Positions 16,408 through 24,733 of a DNA stretch of 64,000 bases are shown here, piece by piece. How positions within the stretch are numbered: the stretch's first letter is position 1; every line of letters begins with the position of its first letter. The notes beneath the pieces are model-generated. The model was not told the origin of the DNA and searched no databases. It worked only from the letters and a program-made list of their open reading frames with translations. Origin of the DNA: an uncultured Clostridia bacterium (GTDB lineage: Bacteria > Bacillota > Clostridia > Christensenellales > Borkfalkiaceae); the NCBI GenBank assembly GCA_944367045.1, contig CALVWI010000008.1:1-64000 (forward strand), written 5' to 3'. The translations under genes and the position numbers were made by a program.

Positions 16408-18171
16408 ATGCGCTGGCACATCACCGAGAACAAGCGCCGCATCGCGGCAGAAACCTTTGAAGGCCATTCCGATAAGCTCGAGATGAGCGGTGAGCGCGTC
16501 TCGGGCGTCATCGGTTACGGCGTCAGGGAAGGCGTTCCCTTTTATACACGGCAGTTTTCCTTCCCGATGTTCCGCGTGCAGCCCAACAACACGCACGGGA
16601 GCTATCAGCCCGCGTGCAATATCGAGCCAATCGAACCGGATGGGAAGGAGCAGTTCGAGTGTGTGGAACTCGACGGCGTACTGTCCGTCTATTCCCATGT
16701 CGGGCAGCTCAAGATCGTCCGCCGCTTCTTTCCCTCCGTCGAAAGGCCCATCTTCTATGAACAGGTCGAACTTTTCAACGGGGGCGGGGAGACGGTCTCT
16801 CTCAAATGGGAGACTGTGAAACGCTTTGACGGCCGCTTTGCCTGCGAGGGGTACGTCTATGCCGAGTGCATCGCGTCCGAGCCTGCCCGTCCGCTTGCGG
16901 CGGGGGAGCAGAGGACGGTGCTGTTCGGCTATGGCGCACGGTATGCAAACGAGCAGCTTTCGCTCGAGAAAGACCCCCTCGCGGCACGAAGGGCGCGCGT
17001 TCTCGAGCTCATGACGGAGTGCGACATTACGACGGGAAACGACGTCGTGGACACGATGTTTGCCTTTGCCAAGGTGCGCGCGGGGGAGAGCCTCTTCCGC
17101 ACGGGCAGGGGCCTCGTTCATTGCCCCGGCGGGCTCACCTATTATGCCGCCATCTGGTGCAATGACGAATGTGAATACGCCGCGCCGTGGTTTGCCTTCA
17201 CGGGCGACGAAAAGGAGGCGGAGGCCATCCGCAACATCTACGGGTGGTATGCGCCCTATTTTAATGACGAATATAAGCCCATTCCGAGCAGTCTCATCGC
17301 GGAGGGCCGCGACCACTTCGGCTGCGCGGGCGACAGGGGCGACGTGGAGATGTACTTCTACGGTCTCACGCGCGTGCTCCTGACGCTCGGCAGGCTCCCG
17401 AATGCGGAAGAAAAGCGCATCCTTACGTGGTGCAGGGAGTTCATCCGCAGGAACACGACTTTGGACGGCGTCATCTTTTCGGACAGCGACGAGCTCGAAA
17501 ACCGCATCTCTTCGGGCATCAATCTCTCGACTTCCTCCCTCGCCTACGGGGCGCTCGGCAACTATGCCGTGCTTCTCGAACGAATGGGAGAGGGGGACGA
17601 GGCGGAAAAGACGCTTCAGATGCAGGCCCGCCTTCAAGAGGCCATTGAGCGCTATTTCGGCGGCGAAGTCTCGGGATATCAAACCTATCACTATCACAAG
17701 GGGTGCAATGTCATCCGCGCGTGGAACTGCCTGCCCGTGTATATGGGCATCACGGCGCGCGCGAAGGAGACCCTTCAAAGCATCGACGAGAATCTCTGGA
17801 CAGGCGGCAGCTGCCGCACGACGGAGGGCGAAAAGACGGTGTGGGACCGAAGTGCGCTCTACTTTCTCATGGCGCTCTTCCGCGCGGGAGAGACGGAGAA
17901 GGGCTGGGAGCGGCTCAAGGAGTACGCCGCAACGCGGCTGTTGGGCGAACACGTGCCCTATGCCGTCGAGGCATACCCCGAGGGCGGCATGCGGCACTTG
18001 AGCGGCGAGAGTGCGCTCTTCTGCCGCGTCATGACGGACGGGCTCCTCGACCTTCGCTTCTCAAAGGATGGGTACGCCCTCAACGCTCATCTTCCCGAAG
18101 AGATCGATTTGATCGACATCAAAAATCTAAATATCAACGGAAAAACGGAGGAACTGCATGTTAAACGGTAA
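16408..18171 (+). CDS. Six-hairpin (alpha/alpha) glycosidase-like protein of unassigned family
   Basis: The protein has 587 residues, no signal peptide. Start ATG 16408 lies 2 bp after the GH42 stop, with GAGGAAA as ribosome site. The first about 200 residues look like a beta-sandwich (YTRQFSFPMFRVQPNN, ... FNGGGETVSLKWETV). The rest is helical, with segments typical of the (alpha/alpha)6 barrel: CPGGLTYYAAIWCNDECEY, RDHFGCAGDRGDVEMY, a helix with NCLPVYMGI and TVWDRSALYFLMAL. Acidic residues in NDECE and GDRGD are candidate catalytic acids. This layout is shared by several glycosidase and glycan phosphorylase families, but I cannot place it in one. Position between GH42 and GH78 implies a cytoplasmic glycan-cleaving role. 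Confidence 0.7.
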   Translation: MRWHITENKRRIAAETFEGHSDKLEMSGERVSGVIGYGVREGVPFYTRQFSFPMFRVQPNNTHGSYQPACNIEPIEPDGKEQFECVELDGVLSVYSHVGQLKIVRRFFPSVERPIFYEQVELFNGGGETVSLKWETVKRFDGRFACEGYVYAECIASEPARPLAAGEQRTVLFGYGARYANEQLSLEKDPLAARRARVLELMTECDITTGNDVVDTMFAFAKVRAGESLFRTGRGLVHCPGGLTYYAAIWCNDECEYAAPWFAFTGDEKEAEAIRNIYGWYAPYFNDEYKPIPSSLIAEGRDHFGCAGDRGDVEMYFYGLTRVLLTLGRLPNAEEKRILTWCREFIRRNTTLDGVIFSDSDELENRISSGINLSTSSLAYGALGNYAVLLERMGEGDEAEKTLQMQARLQEAIERYFGGEVSGYQTYHYHKGCNVIRAWNCLPVYMGITARAKETLQSIDENLWTGGSCRTTEGEKTVWDRSALYFLMALFRAGETEKGWERLKEYAATRLLGEHVPYAVEAYPEGGMRHLSGESALFCRVMTDGLLDLRFSKDGYALNAHLPEEIDLIDIKNLNINGKTEELHVKR

Positions 18172-20554
18172 GTTTATCGGCGTTCGCGAGGGCGTGAACG
18201 TCTTTACGCTCGAGAAACAATTTGACCTCTCCGAAGTTCGGCCTGCCGTCCTGAATGTGACGGCGCTCGGGGTGTACTTTGCCGAAGTCAACGGCGTGCG
18301 GGTGGGGGAAGATTTCCTTGCCCCCGGCTGGACTTCCTATAAAAAGACCCTGCAGGTGCAGACGTACGACATCACTTCCCTCTTAAAGTCGGGGGAGAAC
18401 ACGCTCGCGATCACGGTGGGGGAGGGCTGGTGCTGCGGCCCGCTCACTTGGGAGCGGAAGAACCCGTACGGACTTCAAAAGGCTGCCTGCGCCGACCTCC
18501 TCGTGGAAGGGAAACTGCTTCTTTCGACCGACGGGAGTTTCTCGGCGCGCGAGAGCCATATCCGCGCAAGCGGCATCTACGACGGCGAGACCGTCGACCT
18601 CACCGCGGAGTGCAGGCCTCTTACCCCCGTCGAAGTGCCGTTTGATAAGTCCGTGCTCACGGCGCAGATCGATGAGCCCGTCCGCACGACGGAGCGCATC
18701 CCCGTGAAGGAGGTCATTTTGACCCCCAAGGGCGAGCGTGTCTTTGACTTCGGTCAAAACCTCGCGGGCGTGGTGGAAGTGAGAACGCCCGAAACCTTCG
18801 AAGGCACGCTCACCTTAAAATTTGCGGAAATTCTGGTGGACGGCAGCTTCTATACCGATAATCTTCGCTCGGCAAAGGCGACGGACACCTTCACGGGAAA
18901 GGGCGCGCACACTTTTGCGCCCGAGTTCACCTTCCACGGCTTCCGCTATCTGAAAGCGGAGGGTGCCGACCTTCCCGCAGAGTACTTCACCGCGCTCGTC
19001 CGCCACAGCGACATGAAGCGGACGGGCACCATACGAACAACGGACAACGCCCGTTTCCAAAGATTGTATGAAAACGTCGTCTGGGGGCAGAGGGGGAACT
19101 TTGTGGATATCCCCACCGACTGCCCGCAGCGCGACGAGCGCCTCGGCTGGACGGGCGACATCAACGCCTTCTGCCGTACGGCGGCGTATAACTACGACAT
19201 CCGCGCCTTCATGAAGAAGTGGCTCGGCTGTGTGCGCGACGACCAAACGGAGGACGGCCGTATTCCCTTCTACGCGCCCGATGTGCTTAACGACCACGCC
19301 ACGGACGCCATGTGGTGCGACGCCATCACAATGGTCCCGTGGACGCTCTACGAGATGTACGGCGACCTCTCTTTCCTTCAAGACAACTTCGAGGCGATGA
19401 AGAAGTTTCTCTCCGCCCGCGATGCGAACGCGGAAGAGGGGCTCATCGTGCGCGGGCATGAGTTCGGCGACTGGCTTGCAATGGACAGAGAGGTATCCCA
19501 ACCCGAATCTTCTATCGGGCGGACGGACGTCTATTTCCTCTCGAGTGTCTTTTATGCGGTTTCCGCCAAGATCGTCGCGGATACGGCGGCGCTGCTCGGC
19601 GATCAGGACGCGCAAAAGTATCGCGAAAAGTACGAGTATATCTTAAACAGCGTGCGGAAGGAGTACCTCACCGAGGGCGGCAGGCTGGCCTTTGATACGA
19701 TCACGGCGCAGACGGTTGCGCTGCACTTTGACATCGTTCCCGAAAAATTCCGTCCGAAACTTGCAAAACTGCTCAACGAGAACGTGCTTCGCCACGGCTG
19801 CCGCATGGTGACGGGCTTTATCGGCTCGCCCTATCTGCTCTTCGTGCTGGCGGATAACGGCTATTTCGAGACGGCGCGCAAGCTCCTATTCAACAACGGC
19901 TTCCCCGGTTGGCTGTACGAGGTGGACATGGGTGCAACGACCATCTGGGAGCGCTGGAATTCGCTGCTTCCCGACGGCACGCCCAACCCCGACGGCATGA
20001 ACAGCTACAATCACTACGCTTACGGTTCTGTGATGGAGTTCGTCTACCGCCGCATCGCGGGCATTGAGGCAAAGGCGCCCGGATTTTCGAAGATCCTCGT
20101 CGCGCCGCACCCCGTCAAAGGGCTCCCGACGCTGCGTGCGGAGTACGAGAGCGTCAAGGGCAAGATCGTCTCGGACTATCGGGAAAAGGACGGGAAGATC
20201 AGGTACACCATCGTTATTCCCGACGGCGTCGAGGCAGAGATCGAGCTCCCCGGCGAAGCGCCCCTCAAGGTGACGGGCGGCGAATATACCTTCGAGCGGG
20301 AGAGTGAGGAGCTTTTCTCGGAGCCCTACACGCCCGAGAGCACCGTTCTGGAAGTCTTTGACAACCCCAAGGCGGTGAAGGCGTTCAACGAGGTATTCGG
20401 CGGTATCTTCACGGGGCATGAGATCGCATGGATGAAGAACGAGCCCAAGACACTGCAATTCATGGCGGAATTCCGCGACATGGAAAAGAAGATGAAGCTC
20501 TCCGACTTCCCTGCAATGCTCGCAAGGGCAAATGAGATCTTTAAACGGCCGTAG
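18158..20554 (+). CDS. Alpha-L-rhamnosidase, glycoside hydrolase family 78
   Basis: The protein has 798 residues, overlapping the preceding gene by 14 bp, with ribosome site GGAGGA before ATG 18158. It lacks a signal peptide. The N-terminal beta domain (GVYFAEVNGVRVGEDFLAPGW) is the typical rhamnosidase N-domain. The (alpha/alpha)6 catalytic domain carries the family hallmark DCPQRDERLGWTGD (residues 321-334), which contains the acid Glu (E327) and further carboxylates. The C-terminal beta domain is normal up to about residue 720. After that, a charged, Met-rich helical tail of about 75 residues (from FDNPKAVKAFNEVFG) is not part of the standard fold. The enzyme removes alpha-L-rhamnose from pectin (RG-I) or rhamnosides. 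It uses TAG as stop, one of the few in this window. Confidence 0.92.
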   Translation: MLNGKFIGVREGVNVFTLEKQFDLSEVRPAVLNVTALGVYFAEVNGVRVGEDFLAPGWTSYKKTLQVQTYDITSLLKSGENTLAITVGEGWCCGPLTWERKNPYGLQKAACADLLVEGKLLLSTDGSFSARESHIRASGIYDGETVDLTAECRPLTPVEVPFDKSVLTAQIDEPVRTTERIPVKEVILTPKGERVFDFGQNLAGVVEVRTPETFEGTLTLKFAEILVDGSFYTDNLRSAKATDTFTGKGAHTFAPEFTFHGFRYLKAEGADLPAEYFTALVRHSDMKRTGTIRTTDNARFQRLYENVVWGQRGNFVDIPTDCPQRDERLGWTGDINAFCRTAAYNYDIRAFMKKWLGCVRDDQTEDGRIPFYAPDVLNDHATDAMWCDAITMVPWTLYEMYGDLSFLQDNFEAMKKFLSARDANAEEGLIVRGHEFGDWLAMDREVSQPESSIGRTDVYFLSSVFYAVSAKIVADTAALLGDQDAQKYREKYEYILNSVRKEYLTEGGRLAFDTITAQTVALHFDIVPEKFRPKLAKLLNENVLRHGCRMVTGFIGSPYLLFVLADNGYFETARKLLFNNGFPGWLYEVDMGATTIWERWNSLLPDGTPNPDGMNSYNHYAYGSVMEFVYRRIAGIEAKAPGFSKILVAPHPVKGLPTLRAEYESVKGKIVSDYREKDGKIRYTIVIPDGVEAEIELPGEAPLKVTGGEYTFERESEELFSEPYTPESTVLEVFDNPKAVKAFNEVFGGIFTGHEIAWMKNEPKTLQFMAEFRDMEKKMKLSDFPAMLARANEIFKRP

Positions 20555-20563
20555 GAGGCAGAT

Positions 20564-22564
20564 ATGAACGATCGATTAACGAAGGAAGAGAAACTTCGTC
20601 TGCTGTGCGGAAAGGGCAATTGGCGCACCGAGGACTTTGGCGGGAAACTCGTAAACGTCCGCATGACGGACGCTTCGATGGGCGTGCGCATGCCCATGAA
20701 TCAGAACGAATGGCAGGACGAGGCCCCGAACGTTTCCTATCCCTCCATGCAGATGCTCGCGAACACATGGGATAAAGAGACGGCGCGTACCTATGCGGCG
20801 TGCGTTGCGGACGACTGCCTCGATGCGGGCGCAGACGTCCTGTTGGGTCCCGGGGTGAACATCAAGCGCGACCCTCTGTGCGGGCGCAACTTCGAGTACC
20901 TCTCGGAGGATCCTTTCCTTGCGGGAACGCTGGGAAGAGAGTACGTTTTCGGCCTGCAGGGCGAGGGCGCTGCGGCGTGCGTCAAGCACTTCTGCGCCAA
21001 CAACTCCGAGATCAACCGCCGTCAGCAGACGAGCGATGTGGATGAACGCGTCCTCCGCGAGATCTACTATAAACCCTTTGAAATGGCATGTGAAGCCAAG
21101 CCTTTGAGCGTCATGTGCAGTTACAACCGCATCAACGGCGTGCGTGCCTCCGAATATAAGAAGGGGTTCGACGCCCTCTACAACGAACTCGGCTTTGACG
21201 GCATCATCATCTCCGATTGGGATGCCGTCAAGGACCGCACCGCCTCGGCAAACGCCGGCCTCGCGCTCGAGATGCCCTTCCGCAAAGAAAATTACGATGG
21301 GCTCGTCGAAGGGTACAAGGCGGGCAAACTTCCCGATGAGACGCTCGATGCGCTTGCAGAGCGCGTGCTTACCTTCGTGGAGCGCAGCAAGAAGCTGCAG
21401 GAGGGGAAAACGCGCAAATATACCAAAGAGGAGCGCATCGCCTTCACGCAGCGTGCGGAAGAGGAGGGCATCGTCCTGCTCAAGAACAACGGCGTTCTGC
21501 CCTTAAAGGCGGGAAGCAAGCTCTCGATGTGCGGGTGGTATGCCCGTCCGTGCGGCTTTGAGTGGAGCAAAAATCCCGAACTTGTCGTCGGCGGCGGTTC
21601 GGGACGCGTCATCCGCCTCACGCCCATGTTCGATATGAAGGAGCTTCTCGAAGAGAAATTCGGGGAGATCGCCTATGAGTACGCGTTTTCGGATACCGGC
21701 GTTGTCGACGGCTTCATGGATCAGGCGGCGGCCGTCAGCAATGCGGGGGAGAGCGATATCAACCTCGTCTTTGCGGGAACGGGTTCGCGCGTCGAGTCCG
21801 AGGGCGGCGACCGCACTTCCATGCGCCTTTCGGCGGCACAGGAGCGCACCATTCTCGATACGGCAGAAGTCAATCCAAACACGGTCGTCGTCATCTTTGC
21901 AGGCGCACCCGTTGATATGAGTGCGTGGCTCGACAAGGTCGCGGCAGTCGTCTGGGCCGGTTTCCCCGGGGAGAGGGGTGGCGAGGCGCTCGTCAACATT
22001 CTGACGGGAGCGGTCTGCCCGAGCGGCAAACTTTCCGAGACCTTTCCCAAGACATACGAAGATACCCCCGTCTGCCGCGAATACCGCGACAGTCAGGTCA
22101 CTCGCTATAATGAGGGGCTTGACGTCGGCTACCGATGGTATGACCGTCACCCCGCGGGCGTGCAGTTCCCGTTCGGCTTCGGCCTGAGCTACACGACGTT
22201 CGTCTATGACGGGCTGTGCCTCGAGGCGGACGGTGAGCGCGTAAAAGTGCGCTACGATCTCAAAAACGTAGGAAAATACGACGCAAAGGAAGTCTCCGAA
22301 GTGTATGTGCGGCCCATCTCGCCGATGGTCTACCGCCCGCTCAAGGAGCTCAAAGGTTTTGAAAAGACATTCGTGAAGGCGGGCTCGTCGGAGACCGTGG
22401 AAGTCGTCCTCGAGAGAAGCGCATTCGCCTATTGGTCGACGGCGAAGGACTGTTGGACGGTGGACGACGGCGTGTATGAGATCGATGTCGGCGCCTCCGC
22501 GCAGGATATCCGCCTTGTCGGCAAAGTAAAAGTGAAAAACGGCAAGCTCTCCGTTCTCGGGTGA
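20564..22564 (+). CDS. Beta-glycosidase, glycoside hydrolase family 3
   Basis: The protein has 666 residues, no signal peptide, with start ATG 20564 after AGGAGG. The GH3 TIM barrel shows GPGVNIKRDPLCGRNFEY, the KHFCANNSE loop, SYNRING, and the nucleophile Asp in IISDWDA (D218). The second alpha/beta domain (GIVLLKNNGVLPL ... AGTGSRVESEGGDR) supplies the acid/base. A fibronectin-III-like domain ends the protein (ELKGFEKTFVKAG). This is the usual compact beta-glucosidase/beta-xylosidase architecture. It lies 9 bp after the rhamnosidase gene and 17 bp before a GH31 gene. Exact sugar specificity is not readable. Confidence 0.93.
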   Translation: MNDRLTKEEKLRLLCGKGNWRTEDFGGKLVNVRMTDASMGVRMPMNQNEWQDEAPNVSYPSMQMLANTWDKETARTYAACVADDCLDAGADVLLGPGVNIKRDPLCGRNFEYLSEDPFLAGTLGREYVFGLQGEGAAACVKHFCANNSEINRRQQTSDVDERVLREIYYKPFEMACEAKPLSVMCSYNRINGVRASEYKKGFDALYNELGFDGIIISDWDAVKDRTASANAGLALEMPFRKENYDGLVEGYKAGKLPDETLDALAERVLTFVERSKKLQEGKTRKYTKEERIAFTQRAEEEGIVLLKNNGVLPLKAGSKLSMCGWYARPCGFEWSKNPELVVGGGSGRVIRLTPMFDMKELLEEKFGEIAYEYAFSDTGVVDGFMDQAAAVSNAGESDINLVFAGTGSRVESEGGDRTSMRLSAAQERTILDTAEVNPNTVVVIFAGAPVDMSAWLDKVAAVVWAGFPGERGGEALVNILTGAVCPSGKLSETFPKTYEDTPVCREYRDSQVTRYNEGLDVGYRWYDRHPAGVQFPFGFGLSYTTFVYDGLCLEADGERVKVRYDLKNVGKYDAKEVSEVYVRPISPMVYRPLKELKGFEKTFVKAGSSETVEVVLERSAFAYWSTAKDCWTVDDGVYEIDVGASAQDIRLVGKVKVKNGKLSVLG

Positions 22565-22581
22565 AACGGCAGGAGGAAAAC

Positions 22582-24720
22582 ATGGCTTACTGCACAAAAG
22601 TTTTCGTCACGGAGAACATTCGCCTCGATCTCTTTACCGATACCGCCTTCCGCGTCCGCATTTCGTCGCTCGAGGGGGAGGCGTTCCCGCCGCAGTACGA
22701 TATCCCGTTTGCTGTCGGCAAGACGACTCCCTGGAATCCCGTCGCCTATACGACGGACACGAAGGACAGCTCGATGCTTACGGTGCTCACCAAGTCGCTC
22801 CGCATCTATGTCCGCAAGGAAAATGGCACCTTTCTGGTGGAACGTGCGGATGCGAAGCGCCTCTATCCCGAGGCGGCACCCAAGTACGGGATGTTCCTCA
22901 ACCACTGCATCGTGTTCGACAGCGCAAGTTTCCACGGGGAGCCTTCGCTCTGTTCGCGGTTTTCGCATTGGTTCTATTCGGAGGAAAGCGGCCTTTACGA
23001 CGTGCATCTCGCCGAGGACGCCCTCTTTGATACTTACTTCATCTACGGGGAGAGCTACCGTTCGGGCTATGCGCAGTTCAACGAACTCGTGGGTGCGGAA
23101 CCGCTGCTCGCCCGCAAGGGGTACGGCTATTATCAGACCCAGCATCTCGCATCGGAGGGCACGCAGGCACGGCTTATGCGCGTTGCAGAGCTCCTTCGCG
23201 AACACGATATTCCCTGCGATACGCTCATTCTCGATTTCGAGTGGGGCGACGGCGGCAGTGACGACGTTCCGTGGGGCTCGCGGCTGGAGTGGCGGGAGAG
23301 CTATCGTTCGCCTCTTTCCCCCAAAGAGATGATCGCAAAGCTCAAAGAGATGCACTACGACGTGATGGTCATCCACCACAACGTTCCCGCCTATGAGGGG
23401 CGGAGCGACGAGGGTTGGGTGTGCTATGAATATCCCGAGGACGTCTGGTGGGAGAAGATGCAGTCTCTCCTTGCAGACGGCGTTGCGGGAACGTGGCAGG
23501 ACACGCGGCAGACGGATGTCTCCAATGCCCGCATCTATCGTGGGCTGGAAGAGAGGACGGGCCGCCGCGTTCGGATGCTCTGCAACTACGACGTCTACCG
23601 CGACTCGAGCTGGACCAAGGAGTGCGTGATGATCCCCTTCAAACAGCGCATCGGCGGAAGGCGGACACCTTTCTCGTGGACGGGCGATATGTCGCTCGAA
23701 AAGTGGAGTGAACTTGCCTTCCAGGTGCAGGCGATCGTCGGGGAGCAAGGGGCGCTCAAGGGCATTTCCTACCTCACGAACGATGCCTCGCGGTTGGGCG
23801 AACGGGCGCTTGCGATGCGGGGCGATCAGTTCCTTGCGTTCAATTCGGTCGCGCGCTCACACAACCATAAGCCGTGGCAGCGGTCGGAGTCCCCGGAAGA
23901 ATTTGCCGAGCGCATTGCCATCAATAAGGAGAAGGGGGAGACGCGCCGTCAGACGGAAGAGGAGCTCTTGGGACTTGCCCATCCCGATCCCGTGCGGGAG
24001 GAAAATGCCCGCCGTTACTTAAAGCTCCGCTATCGCCTGTTTCCGTACCTGTATTCAGAGGCGCGGGAAACGTACGATACGGGCCTACCCGTGACGCGCC
24101 CTCTGATGGTGGCGTTCGAAGAGGACGAGAACTGTAACGCGGGGCAGTATCCGAAGGAATACATGTTCGGTGACAGCCTGCTCGTCTGCCCCGTGTTGAG
24201 TCCCGAACCCAAAATGAAGGCGTACTTCCCCAAGGGGGAGTGGATCGGATTCTTCGACGGGAAGCGCTTCTTGGGCGGGTGCGAGCGGGAGCTCGACGTG
24301 AGCGATGCCTCCGTCCTTCCGCTCTTTGTGAAAAGCGGCTCGGTTCTTCCCATGCGAACGCCCTGCAGCTACCTCGATGAAGCGGACGAAGTCCTCGAAC
24401 TTCACATCTTCGGCGAGGGAGAGAGTACGTTCAACCTCTATGAGGACGACGGCGACTCGCTCGGCTATCGCAGCGGAGAGTATGCCTTCACGCGCATCCG
24501 CTCTTCCGTAAAGGAAAACGAGGTTTGCCTCACGATCGGCGCCGCGGAGGGCGACTACCGCGGAAAACTTGCAGAACGGAAAATCAAGTCCGTGTGGCAC
24601 GGGAGAGAGACAATGCCCAAAGCCGCACCTTCCGACGTGACCCTTCGCATGGAGGATTGTCTCGTCGCAGAATTTACCATGAATACAGAGAAAGAAAGGG
24701 AGATCCTTCTTTCCTTTTGA
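22582..24720 (+). CDS. Glycoside hydrolase family 31 (alpha-glucosidase/alpha-xylosidase type), first copy
   Basis: The protein has 712 residues. ATG 22582 follows AGGAGG, whereas the upstream in-frame start lacks a site. Cytoplasmic. The barrel shows ILDFEWGDGG, the nucleophile in GTWQDTRQTD (D307) and the acid/base in FSWTGDMS (D369), so both catalytic Asp are present. The C-terminal beta domain (FGDSLLVCPVL ... NLYEDDGDSLGY) is classic for the family. The nucleophile context WQDTRQTD departs from the WxDMNE of standard alpha-glucosidases, suggesting a different substrate, such as alpha-galactoside, sulfoquinovoside or alpha-xyloside. It is followed 13 bp later by a second, only distantly similar GH31 gene. 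Confidence 0.9.
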   Translation: MAYCTKVFVTENIRLDLFTDTAFRVRISSLEGEAFPPQYDIPFAVGKTTPWNPVAYTTDTKDSSMLTVLTKSLRIYVRKENGTFLVERADAKRLYPEAAPKYGMFLNHCIVFDSASFHGEPSLCSRFSHWFYSEESGLYDVHLAEDALFDTYFIYGESYRSGYAQFNELVGAEPLLARKGYGYYQTQHLASEGTQARLMRVAELLREHDIPCDTLILDFEWGDGGSDDVPWGSRLEWRESYRSPLSPKEMIAKLKEMHYDVMVIHHNVPAYEGRSDEGWVCYEYPEDVWWEKMQSLLADGVAGTWQDTRQTDVSNARIYRGLEERTGRRVRMLCNYDVYRDSSWTKECVMIPFKQRIGGRRTPFSWTGDMSLEKWSELAFQVQAIVGEQGALKGISYLTNDASRLGERALAMRGDQFLAFNSVARSHNHKPWQRSESPEEFAERIAINKEKGETRRQTEEELLGLAHPDPVREENARRYLKLRYRLFPYLYSEARETYDTGLPVTRPLMVAFEEDENCNAGQYPKEYMFGDSLLVCPVLSPEPKMKAYFPKGEWIGFFDGKRFLGGCERELDVSDASVLPLFVKSGSVLPMRTPCSYLDEADEVLELHIFGEGESTFNLYEDDGDSLGYRSGEYAFTRIRSSVKENEVCLTIGAAEGDYRGKLAERKIKSVWHGRETMPKAAPSDVTLRMEDCLVAEFTMNTEKEREILLSF

Positions 24721-24733
24721 AAGGAGTAATGAA

